Positions 56,898-64,000 of a stretch of 64,000 bases of DNA are shown piece by piece; the first letter of the stretch is position 1, and every line of letters starts with the position of its first letter. Made by a program: the position numbers and the translations under genes. The notes beneath the pieces are model-generated. The model was not told where the DNA came from. It did not search any database and was given only the letters and a program-made list of their open reading frames with translations. Source of the stretch: Pseudoalteromonas piscicida (lineage in GTDB: Bacteria > Pseudomonadota > Gammaproteobacteria > Enterobacterales > Alteromonadaceae); NCBI RefSeq assembly GCF_002208135.1, contig NZ_CP021646.1, positions 1,285,501 to 1,349,500 of the forward strand, written 5' to 3'.

Positions 56898-58415
56898 ATG
56901 CAGTATCAATCAAACTTTTATTCCACAGAGATTTTTAAGGCGGTGCAAAGCGCTGGTTTGTTTTCAGACAGTAAAGTTTTTGCAGATGCCATCGCAAAAA
57001 TTCCGCTGGCAGAGATAGAAAACCAGTATGTGATGCAAAAGCCGACTGGAGAGGCGTTACGTAGATTTGTTCATGCGCATTTTGACTTTATTGCCAACAA
57101 AGAGCTAGATGCCTTACCTGATTTTACTAGTGCGCAGCAGTATATCTGCGCACTGTGGTCGCGCTTATCTAGAAAGCCGAGCACCGTTTCTAAAGGCTCC
57201 TTGTTACCGCTGCCCCATCCTTATGTTGTACCGGGTGGACGCTTTAACGAGATTTATTACTGGGATAGCTATTTTACGGCGCTTGGACTTTTGGACGCGG
57301 ATAGAAGCGATCTCGTTGAGGGGATGTTAGATAACTTTGTGAGTCTTATAGAGCGTATTGGACATGTACCAAACGGCAATCGAGATTATTACCAGAGCCG
57401 CTCACAGCCACCTGTGACAGCATTAATGGTCGATTTACTGTGGCGGGAAAAGTCTCACGATGTAGCGTGGCTGACGCGTATTACTCAAGCACTACTGAAA
57501 GAACATCAATTTTGGCAGACTGGACAGAATTTAAGTTGCACGGATCAAAAAGCGCATTATCGAGTGGTCAACATGCCATGTGGGGGCACACTGAATCGCT
57601 ACTGGGATCCGCTTGCAGCGCCGCGTCCAGAGTCTTTTGTTGAGGATATCGAATTAGCCGCAGCGGTGATAGACAGTAATGCATTTTATCGGCACATTCG
57701 TGCGGCTTGTGAGTCGGGATGGGACTTTAGTAGCCGTTGGTTAGCAAACGCTGACGATTTAGCGAGCATTTGTACGACAGACATTATCCCGGTGGATTTA
57801 AATGCGCTACTGGTATTGCTTGAGTCGCAAATCGCACGTTGTTTTGAGAAATTAAACGAGATAACGCAAGCTCAGTACTATGCCAATTTAGCGTCAAATC
57901 GTAGTGCGCTGATACAGAAATATTGTTGGTGCGATAAAAAAGGCTGGTTTTTCGATGTTAATCTTAATGATTATGCACGCACCTCCGTTGAATCTCTAGC
58001 GGGCGTCGTGCCTATGTTTGCAGAGCTGGTTACACCTGAGCAGGCAAAACATATTGGCAAAAAACTGAAGGCAGAATTTTTGCAGCAAGGCGGATTGGTT
58101 AGTACCTTAGTCACTACTTCACAGCAGTGGGACAGTCCTAATGGCTGGGCACCACTACAGTGGTTTGCGGTGTCAGGCTTACGGGCATATGGACAAAATC
58201 AACTCGCGAAGGAGATTATGCAAGCATGGCTTTATGCTGTTGAAACTGGTTTTAGTCAAGTAGGCTGTTTGCTTGAGAAGTATAATGTGGTTGAACCTGA
58301 TAAGCAGGCAAGTGGCGGAGAGTACGTGGTGCAGCAGGGCTTTGGTTGGACTAACGGAGTAACCAGTCGTTTTTATCGACTTTTAGTGCCTGAAGTTGAT
58401 AGTCCTTCGGTGTAA
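56898..58415 (+). CDS. treF: TreF-like cytoplasmic trehalase (GH37)
   Basis: Trehalase hydrolyses alpha,alpha-trehalose to two glucoses. The 505-residue protein has both trehalase signatures: PGGRFNEIYYWDSYF (about residue 112) and QWDSPNGWAPLQ (about 413), plus the catalytic acid Asp276 in SGWDFSSRW and the catalytic base Glu in LLEKYNV. There is no signal peptide, so it is the cytoplasmic (TreF) type and requires a permease, which is the preceding gene. Its last 65 bases overlap the convergent araC-type gene. Confidence 0.95.
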   Translation: MQYQSNFYSTEIFKAVQSAGLFSDSKVFADAIAKIPLAEIENQYVMQKPTGEALRRFVHAHFDFIANKELDALPDFTSAQQYICALWSRLSRKPSTVSKGSLLPLPHPYVVPGGRFNEIYYWDSYFTALGLLDADRSDLVEGMLDNFVSLIERIGHVPNGNRDYYQSRSQPPVTALMVDLLWREKSHDVAWLTRITQALLKEHQFWQTGQNLSCTDQKAHYRVVNMPCGGTLNRYWDPLAAPRPESFVEDIELAAAVIDSNAFYRHIRAACESGWDFSSRWLANADDLASICTTDIIPVDLNALLVLLESQIARCFEKLNEITQAQYYANLASNRSALIQKYCWCDKKGWFFDVNLNDYARTSVESLAGVVPMFAELVTPEQAKHIGKKLKAEFLQQGGLVSTLVTTSQQWDSPNGWAPLQWFAVSGLRAYGQNQLAKEIMQAWLYAVETGFSQVGCLLEKYNVVEPDKQASGGEYVVQQGFGWTNGVTSRFYRLLVPEVDSPSV

Positions 58416-59304
58416 TATTAAAGGCTCGTTTAAACGCGCGACTAAATTGACTTGGATGTTTAAAGCCGAGCGCGAAACTAATTGCGGTGATCTGAATGCC
58501 TGCTTTTAGTTTTGCCTTTGCCTCCGTTAATCTCCTAGCTTGGAGCCACTGCTGTGGTGTGGTCGCAAATGACTTTCTAAATTGAGTGAAAAAGCGACTT
58601 CTACTCATGCAGCTGAGTTTACAAAGCTTCTCTACATCGAGTGGCTCGTCTAAATGAGTCTCCAAATAATGCACTGCTTGATACAAACCGTTATGATCTG
58701 GTGCTTGTTTTACTGCGCCTAGCAGCAGATCTCGGCTTTGTTGCTGTAGTAGTCTTGCAATTAGTTCGTCCATTGCCAAATCGATAAAGTATCCCCGCTC
58801 GGCCTCATTCTCACTGAATAGGTGAAGTAATCGTCCCAAGCAGTGCTGGGTTTGCCAGTTATGCTCAGTGTGTACCAATTGCTTTTGATAATTAAAATCA
58901 CTAGGAAGTGAAAGCGCTAACTTCTCGCTCACGGTATTAATTTTCTCTCGACTGATTTCGATTGCTAAACAGGTGGTGGGAGCAGATAAGCTGGCGTCGG
59001 GAAAGTCTATAAATACAGTTTGCTCTGGCGCCAATACGAAACTTTGATGAGGTAAAAAGGGTTGGTGATAGTCGCAACTATCTACGTGCATCACTTTTTT
59101 ACCTGTGATCATCGCACAAAACAACACTTCATTAGAGGCGAGTTTGACTCTATTGGTTCTTTCGTAAGTGTCATAGACGCTCAGCTCAACGTTATTGGCG
59201 GCAAAACTTATTTTGTTTTCGACTAAGCGTTCAATACGACTGCGATGTTTAGAGATTTGCAAACAATGCGCTCCTTCTCGGTTACTTTTGGACTGTGCGT
59301 ACAC
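58351..59304 (-). CDS. AraC-family transcriptional regulator
   Basis: A 317-residue AraC/XylS regulator with an N-terminal AraC_N-type ligand domain (VKLASNEVLFCAMITGKKVMHVDSCDY, HQSFVLAPEQTVFIDFPDA) and a C-terminal double HTH (LDVEKLCKLSCMSRSRFFTQFRKSFATTPQQWLQARRL; ITAISFALGFKHPSQFSRAFKRAFNITPKDY). It is divergent from the aldehyde dehydrogenase gene, so it most likely controls it in response to an aldehyde or alcohol; this is inference from position. Its 3' end overlaps the trehalase gene by 65 bases on the opposite strand. Confidence 0.9.
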   Translation of the reverse strand: MYAQSKSNREGAHCLQISKHRSRIERLVENKISFAANNVELSVYDTYERTNRVKLASNEVLFCAMITGKKVMHVDSCDYHQPFLPHQSFVLAPEQTVFIDFPDASLSAPTTCLAIEISREKINTVSEKLALSLPSDFNYQKQLVHTEHNWQTQHCLGRLLHLFSENEAERGYFIDLAMDELIARLLQQQSRDLLLGAVKQAPDHNGLYQAVHYLETHLDEPLDVEKLCKLSCMSRSRFFTQFRKSFATTPQQWLQARRLTEAKAKLKAGIQITAISFALGFKHPSQFSRAFKRAFNITPKDYQLQALKVDKNDWLLR

Positions 59305-59420
59305 ATTCCGAGACCCTAAGTTAAGTTTTTAAAGGTGAATTTGGCTAATGTCAAATTTTAGTAAAAACAAAACTGGGACGAATGAAGCCCAAATAAATAA
59401 CACAAGTTGCAGAGGTAAAA

Positions 59421-60940
59421 ATGATATACGCAAATCCAAATACTGAAGGTGCAGTCGTCAGCTTTAAATCGCAATACCAAAACTTTATTGGCGGTGAATG
59501 GACACCACCCGTTGATGGCCAGTACTTCGATAATATTAGCCCTGTTAATGGCGAAGTGTTTTGTCAGATCCCGCGTTCAAATAATGCAGATATTGAACTG
59601 GCACTTGACGCCGCCCATGCAGCAAAGGTCGCGTGGGGTAAAACTTCGGTTACTGAGCGAAGCAATATCTTACTCAAAATCGCAGACCGAATAGAAGCAA
59701 ACCTTGAATACCTAGCGGTAGCTGAAACATGGGATAATGGTAAAGCCGTACGTGAAACGCTAGCCGCTGATGTTCCGCTTGCTGCAGATCATTTCCGCTA
59801 TTTTGCAGGTTGCATTCGTGCTCAAGAGGGGGCAATAGGTGAAATTGATGAGTCAACCGTGGCTTATCATTTTCATGAGCCTTTGGGCGTTGTAGGACAG
59901 ATCATCCCGTGGAACTTTCCATTACTTATGGCCGCTTGGAAACTTGCACCCGCTCTCGCTGCTGGAAACTGCGTGGTGCTAAAACCCGCAGAGCAAACGC
60001 CAGCGTCTATTTTGTTGTTGATGGAACTTATCGCCGATTTATTACCAAATGGTGTAGTTAATGTCGTAAATGGCTTCGGGAAAGAGGCAGGCGAAGCGCT
60101 TGCAACGAGTACACGTATCGCAAAAATTGCATTTACAGGCTCGACTCCTGTGGGCTCTCACATTCTAAAATGTGCTGCTGAAAACATCATTCCCTCAACG
60201 GTGGAACTAGGGGGTAAGTCGCCCAATATCTACTTTAGCGATGTGATGCAAGCTGATGATGATTATCTTAGTAAGTGTATTGAAGGAGCGGTGCTGGCCT
60301 ATTTTAACCAAGGCGAAGTATGTACTTGTCCATCGCGATTGCTCGTGCAAGAAGATATATACGATGATTTTATTGCCAAAGTCATTGAACGCACGAAGGC
60401 GATAAAGCGCGGCAATCCGCTTGATACGGACACCATGGTTGGTGCGCAGGCCTCACAAGCCCAATTTGATAAAATCCTTAGCTATATTGATATTGGTAAG
60501 AAAGAAGGGGCTGAAGTGTTAATCGGGGCGAAGTAGCTGAGCTTGGTGAGGGTTACCACAAAGGCTTTTATATTCAGCCAACGCTGTTAAAAGGACATAA
60601 TCAAATGCGGGTATTCCAAGAAGAAATTTTTGGCCCGGTGATCTCTTTATGTACTTTTAAAGACGAAGCGGAGGCGTTGGAATTGGCGAATAGCTCTGAA
60701 TTTGGTTTAGGTGCTGGGGTGTGGACTCGGGATATGAATCGCGCTTATCAATTTGGTCGCCAAATCGAAGCGGGTCGCGTGTGGACTAACTGTTATCATA
60801 TGTATCCAGCACACGCGGCATTTGGTGGCTATAAAAAATCAGGTATTGGCAGAGAAACTCACAAAAAGGCGCTGGATCATTACCAACAAACCAAGAACCT
60901 CTTAGTGAGTTATAGCACGAGTCCTTTGGGGTTTTTCTAA
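59421..60940 (+). pseudogene. aldB: AldB-like NAD(P)-dependent aldehyde dehydrogenase (frameshifted)
   Basis: An ALDH superfamily enzyme very like E. coli AldB, including the ending [13 protein letters not shown]. The N-terminal part shows [18 protein letters not shown] and [37 protein letters not shown], then [31 protein letters not shown], the catalytic Glu in VELGGKSPN and Cys in [12 protein letters not shown]. The frame stops at 60536; adding one G to the run at 60525-60528 gives [19 protein letters not shown] and joins the C-terminal EEIFGPVIS and [14 protein letters not shown]. The repaired protein is 506 residues. Acetaldehyde or another short aldehyde is the likely substrate. The AraC gene is divergent. 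Confidence 0.93.
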
Positions 60941-61010
60941 TCATTTAAGTTAATCTAGTAACGAGTACTGACCATTGTGGCAGTACTCAAACAATCAAAC
61001 AGTCATCCGA

Positions 61011-61244
61011 TTAAGAAACGACTTTTAATGGCGCCGCTTGTTTATTAGCAAATGCTATCCGATATTCGAGCTCTTTGCCGAGCTCGCTGACGGTGTTTAT
61101 ATCTCCATCTAGGCATTGAGCTACCAAGGTATAGATAATATCAGCGCCAAATCTCATACCTCCACTACGTATTTTGGTGGTCTGCGACAAACACAGTTTG
61201 CATGCTTGCGGCTTTAGCGCCAGCAAAACCCCAGCGGTGAGCAC
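61011..61244 (-). CDS. Unrecognised short open frame, possible gene fragment
   Basis: A 77-residue frame (GTG start) that stays open a few codons further upstream (CHGGEYSSVLTAGVLLAL), which suggests the C-terminal part of a longer protein. It contains CKLCLSQTTKIRSGGMRFGADIIYTL and GKELEYRIAFANKQAAPLKV. I do not recognise the family. It lies in a degraded-looking stretch next to a LysR remnant, so it could be another fragment, or not coding at all. Confidence 0.3.
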   Translation of the reverse strand: MLTAGVLLALKPQACKLCLSQTTKIRSGGMRFGADIIYTLVAQCLDGDINTVSELGKELEYRIAFANKQAAPLKVVS

Positions 61245-61412
61245 CGAGCTATATTCACCGCCATGGCATACCTAGCATTATCAGCGAATTACAAATTCAC
61301 TTTTCGTATGTTTACCTTGGCAACGGCCATTCAAGTTAAAAGAGCCAAACGCTTGAATTGTACACTTTAATACAAAAACTCCTTTTTACGACTTCAAACT
61401 GAGACAATATGA

Positions 61413-61622
61413 CTTCCGCCTCCTTGGCATGGTGTTGCAGTTAAATCTCACATTGCTATAAGAGATAACCTAAAACGGGGTGGGTTATTACCCATTATTG
61501 CTGGCTGTCTCGAAAGTGACGACATTCCCATTTGGTTTGTCAGACCTCTGCATTCGTTGCAAACACGTAAGGCTGAGGCATTCTATGAGTCCATGAGAGC
61601 ATTATTCGAAAATAGGGGCTAA
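61413..61622 (+). pseudogene. LysR-type regulator C-terminal remnant
   Basis: An open frame without a start codon (in-frame stop directly upstream at 61410-61412) reads KSHIAIRDNLKRGGLLPII, DDIPIWFVRPLHSLQTRKAEAFYESMRALF, then stop. This resembles the last about 60 residues of a LysR substrate-binding domain (the GLV/GRLLPVL element and the final R...F helix). The N-terminal 230 residues, including the HTH, are absent. No obvious frameshift restores them; it looks like a decayed gene. Confidence 0.55.
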
Positions 61623-61741
61623 TACTTTAGTCTGCTTGTACTTTTAAACTAATAACTCTAAACTCCGTTTTAAAATTAGAAACTAATCAGGTTGATGATC
61701 GTAAAGTCAAACTGGTAATACTGATAGCAAACGGAGCTGCT

Positions 61742-62026
61742 ATGTTTAAATTCATTTCTTGGATTTTTTCAATCACCGCGTTTTCACTTACTGTATTTTT
61801 TATCGTGCAAGGTAGCTACATGCTGTGTTTAGTCATGTTACTTGCTGGATTAATTGCATTGCCTAAACATGAAAAAGAATTGCAACCACTCGGTATGAGA
61901 TTGCATGCTAAACATTTTTCTCGCGAGTCTCGCTCAGTTAGCTCAAAAGAAGTAATTAACTTTTTATTAGCATGCTCACTGGCTATAGTCAGTCTTGCGT
62001 ACCAATGGCATGTGGTAACAATATAG
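61742..62026 (+). CDS. Small hypothetical membrane protein (94 residues)
   Basis: A 94-residue protein with three hydrophobic segments (FISWIFSITAFSLTVFFIVQG; YMLCLVMLLAGLIALP; VINFLLACSLAIVSLAYQW) separated by basic and serine-rich loops (KHFSRESRSVSSKE). GGAG lies six bases before the ATG, a clear ribosome-binding site, and a terminator follows. Inner-membrane location is predicted; function unknown. Confidence 0.7.
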   Translation: MFKFISWIFSITAFSLTVFFIVQGSYMLCLVMLLAGLIALPKHEKELQPLGMRLHAKHFSRESRSVSSKEVINFLLACSLAIVSLAYQWHVVTI

Positions 62027-62061
62027 ACCTTGCTCAATACCTTTGTTTTTTCTGCACCCAT

Positions 62062-62099
62062 TATCCGAGTTTCCATTAATAGGATACTCGGATATTTTT
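62062..62099 (+). terminator. Rho-independent terminator after the small membrane protein gene
   Basis: Stem TATCCGAGT / ACTCGGATA with a 15-base loop, followed by TTTTT. Confidence 0.75.
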
Positions 62100-62238
62100 C
62101 AATAATGACTCGTGATCGATTTGATCTCTAAAAATGGTCACCTCTTCATACAAATAGTATGAAACATGTTGAATGTTTGAATTTTGCTCAGTAGCTGTTA
62201 GATTGGTTTAAACTACTACAACATGGAAGATCAATAGA

Positions 62239-62721
62239 ATGTCACAGCCGTTAAAATCCTCTTCAATACGCGTTCAAGAATTCCTAGCTAACCATGGGCA
62301 TAACTTCACCGTTACAGAGCTTGCAGACTCTACTCGCACCGCGAAAGATGCTGCAAATGCGATTGGCTGCACTGAGTCTCAAATCGCCAAGTCTCTGATA
62401 TTTAAAGATGGGAATACAGAAAGAGCGGTCTTGATAATTGCTTCTGGTAGTAATCAAGTGTCTGTGGACAAAGTTGAAGCAGCACTTAATGTAAAGCTCG
62501 AAAAAGCGAATGCAAACTTTGTGCGGGAAAAAACCGGATTTGCCATTGGTGGTGTGCCTCCCGTGGCGCACAGTAGCTCCGTTTTGACGATAATTGATAA
62601 CGATTTAAAGCAATACGATCGGATTTGGGCTGCTGCAGGCACGCCCAACTCGGTTTTTGAGTTAAAAGCGCATGATCTGGATACTCTGACAGGTGGCACT
62701 TGGTTAGATATTGCGAAGTAA
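62239..62721 (+). CDS. YbaK/EbsC-family aminoacyl-tRNA deacylase-like protein
   Basis: A 160-residue YbaK/ProX-like protein, a family that hydrolyses mischarged tRNAs (for example Cys-tRNA-Pro or Ala-tRNA-Pro) in trans. Family sequence: TAKDAANAIGCTESQIAKSLIFKDG, VSVDKVEAALNVKLEKANANFVREKTGFAIGGVPPVAH (with the GxPP loop) and IWAAAGTPNSVFEL. The precise substrate is not predictable. It is a single gene between a terminator and the 245-bp repeat element. Confidence 0.88.
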   Translation: MSQPLKSSSIRVQEFLANHGHNFTVTELADSTRTAKDAANAIGCTESQIAKSLIFKDGNTERAVLIIASGSNQVSVDKVEAALNVKLEKANANFVREKTGFAIGGVPPVAHSSSVLTIIDNDLKQYDRIWAAAGTPNSVFELKAHDLDTLTGGTWLDIAK

Positions 62722-62764
62722 CCCAGAGCCCGTATCTACTTTTTGTCTAAGTGATTCACCTATT

Positions 62765-63009
62765 TAACCTGAGGTTTGGATAAGGAATGAGCTAACTCAT
62801 TGCTTTTTAATAACCTTAAACTATCTTCTTATCTAGCCAGAGAGTTTTGGGGATAACTCCGCTCTCGCGTCCTGCTACTGCCCTGGTACCTACATCCTGG
62901 TAGGTAAGGCGAATTTACGCACCAATAGCGGACTATTGGAAGTGAATTCAACGCAGTTAGCGCTAAAACTGGCTGCTAGAAAGGCGTTAATTATCCGAAG
63001 CTCAGGTTA
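62765..63009. repeat. 245-bp MITE-like element with TAACCTGAG...GGATAA ends
   Basis: Terminal inverted repeats: TAACCTGAGGTTTGGATAA at the left (62765-62783) and TTATCCGAAGCTCAGGTTA at the right (62991-63009); 17 of 19 bases match. There are internal hairpins TACCTAC...GTAGGTA and CCAATAG-CGGA-CTATTGG, and no coding sequence. The AACGCAGTTAGCGC stretch (62950-62963) is identical, on the opposite strand, to part of the 160-bp repeat (51607-51620). The sequence from 63010 to 63295 shows nothing recognisable. Confidence 0.7.
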
Positions 63010-63295
63010 TTTATTAATTTGGGTGTGGTAATTAAGGTAAGCACCGATTAAAGCGCTTTCTAGATAAGAAGAGTCCGGTTCCGATAGTAATTCGAAATAG
63101 TCGCATCTATTATACCTCTCAATGTAGCTGAATTTAAAAAAGTAAAGACACAGAGATACATGTTAAACTTATCCCCAATAATTCAGTAGTATGGCGATCT
63201 AAGAAAGTCGAGCTACTAGTCAAAGTGTGACCTTTTGATGTCTTTGATTTGTATTTTTAATCATAACTTTATGATATTTAGGGTTTAATTGATTT

Positions 63296-64000
63296 ATGTG
63301 TGAGCTTTTGGGCATGTCGGCGAATGTACCGACGGATATTTGTTTTAGCTTTTCTGGTTTATTAGAGCGCGGTGGTAATACGGGTCCTCATAAAGATGGA
63401 TGGGGGATCACCTTTTACGAGGGGAAAGGATGCAGAACATTTAAAGATCCCGAACCTAGCTGCCAATCTGAAATTGCTAAACTGGTCAAAGCGTATCCTA
63501 TTAAAAGCGTGTCCGTAATAAGCCATATTCGACAGGGAAATAGGGGACGAACTTGTCTTGAAAATACGCATCCATTTACTCGAGAATTATGGGGGAGAGA
63601 GATCACCTATGCTCACAATGGTCAGCTTTCGGACTATAAAGACTTAAAAACCGACTTCTATCGACCTGTTGGGAATACAGACAGTGAACTTGCCTTTTGT
63701 TGGATTTTGGACAAAGTAAGAGAGAAATATCCAAGTCGTCCGTCAAACATGGTCTCGGTTTTCAGGTATATTGCAAAGCTAGCGCATACATTGAGAGACA
63801 AAGGGGTGTTCAACATGTTGATCACTGATGGCATTTATGTGTTGGCGTATTGTACCAATAACCTGCATTGGATAACCCGTAGAGCCCCATTTGGTAAGGC
63901 TACGTTAATCGATGCGGATATGGTGGTGGATTTCCAAAAAGAAACCACGCCAGATGATGTTGTAACAGTGATAGCGACTCGACCGCTTACTAACGATGAG
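63296..64000 (+). CDS. Class II glutamine amidotransferase (YafJ-like), 3' end outside window
   Basis: An open frame from ATG 63296 to the last base (235 codons, no stop), so the gene runs off the window. It starts MCELLGMSANVPTDICFSFSG, with Cys2 as the N-terminal nucleophile after Met removal, and continues with GNTGPHKDGWGI, HIRQGNRGRTCLENTHPFTREL and TYAHNGQLSDYK, the Ntn-type glutaminase signatures of the GATase_6/YafJ group. The role of YafJ-type proteins is not settled. Confidence 0.9.
   Translation, partial: MCELLGMSANVPTDICFSFSGLLERGGNTGPHKDGWGITFYEGKGCRTFKDPEPSCQSEIAKLVKAYPIKSVSVISHIRQGNRGRTCLENTHPFTRELWGREITYAHNGQLSDYKDLKTDFYRPVGNTDSELAFCWILDKVREKYPSRPSNMVSVFRYIAKLAHTLRDKGVFNMLITDGIYVLAYCTNNLHWITRRAPFGKATLIDADMVVDFQKETTPDDVVTVIATRPLTNDE

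Noticed and set aside
62721..63295. Small genes in the gap after the ybaK-type gene
   Set aside because: No open frame with a convincing start and ribosome-binding site; the first part is the inverted-repeat element.
1..64000. CRISPR arrays, prophage, integrons or known defence systems
   Set aside because: No regularly spaced repeats with spacers, integrase, phage structural genes or recognisable defence genes beyond the general RecBCD enzyme.

Overview
The window looks like a chromosome segment from a marine gammaproteobacterium of the Pseudoalteromonas type. The reasons are the AT-leaning composition, the gene orders (recC-recB-recD; smpB / ratA-rnfH / bamE; mnmC / fabB; ilvC / ilvY; yhbY / rlmE-ftsH-folP-glmM-tpiA-secG-tRNA-Leu) and the three TonB-dependent receptors. 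The genus is an inference from gene content and has not been tested by alignment. No prophage, CRISPR array, insertion sequence or recognisable defence island was seen, and most of the window is ordinary core genome.

Layout. 0-7.3 kb: RecBCD recombination/exonuclease operon, with recC cut by the window edge and frameshifted. 7.4-12 kb: a transporter fused to a periplasmic binding domain, a small unknown gene, and a divergent XRE/ScfR-like regulator with an array of TTTCACA operators. 12-25.4 kb: housekeeping genes (mnmC, fabB, smpB, ratA-rnfH, bamE), a GIY-YIG protein, an M28 peptidase/TPR lipoprotein pair, a chemoreceptor, ilvC/ilvY and an orphan response regulator. 25.7-32.2 kb: a probable iron-responsive cluster (DUF4856-like lipoprotein, imelysin-like lipoprotein, FecA-like receptor, fatty-acid hydroxylase/desaturase-type protein). 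32.3-42 kb: mixed membrane and regulatory genes (Kef-type antiporter, spo0M-like, elaA, NSS transporter, rstA/rstB-like pair, lipoprotein, serine hydrolase). 42-48.7 kb: the yhbY-to-tRNA-Leu(GAG) core block. 49-54 kb: two TonB-dependent receptors, the first behind a highly structured leader. 54-59 kb: a trehalose-utilisation locus (outer-membrane receptor, LacI repressor with two matching operators, MFS permease, cytoplasmic trehalase). 58-61 kb: an AraC regulator divergent from an AldB-type aldehyde dehydrogenase. 61-64 kb: gene remnants, a small membrane protein, a YbaK-type deacylase, a MITE-like element, and the start of a class II glutamine amidotransferase running off the end.

Two patterns cut across the window. 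First, six genes (recC, a hydroxylase, a Kef antiporter twice, rlmE, the trehalose permease, aldB) carry seven frameshifts. Every one is repaired by adding a single base to a short G or C run, which looks like a systematic homopolymer error in the sequence rather than biology. Second, there are non-coding repeat elements with terminal inverted repeats: two 160-bp copies that are 97.5% identical, and a second type (245 bp and 83 bp) whose ends share TAACCTGA...GGATAA-like sequence.

I did not find a clearly new multi-gene system. The best leads are the ScfR-like regulator with a degenerate metallopeptidase motif and a phased operator array, the four-hairpin leader before the receptor at 49.2 kb, the symporter/binding-protein fusion, and the imelysin-DUF4856-FecA cluster.
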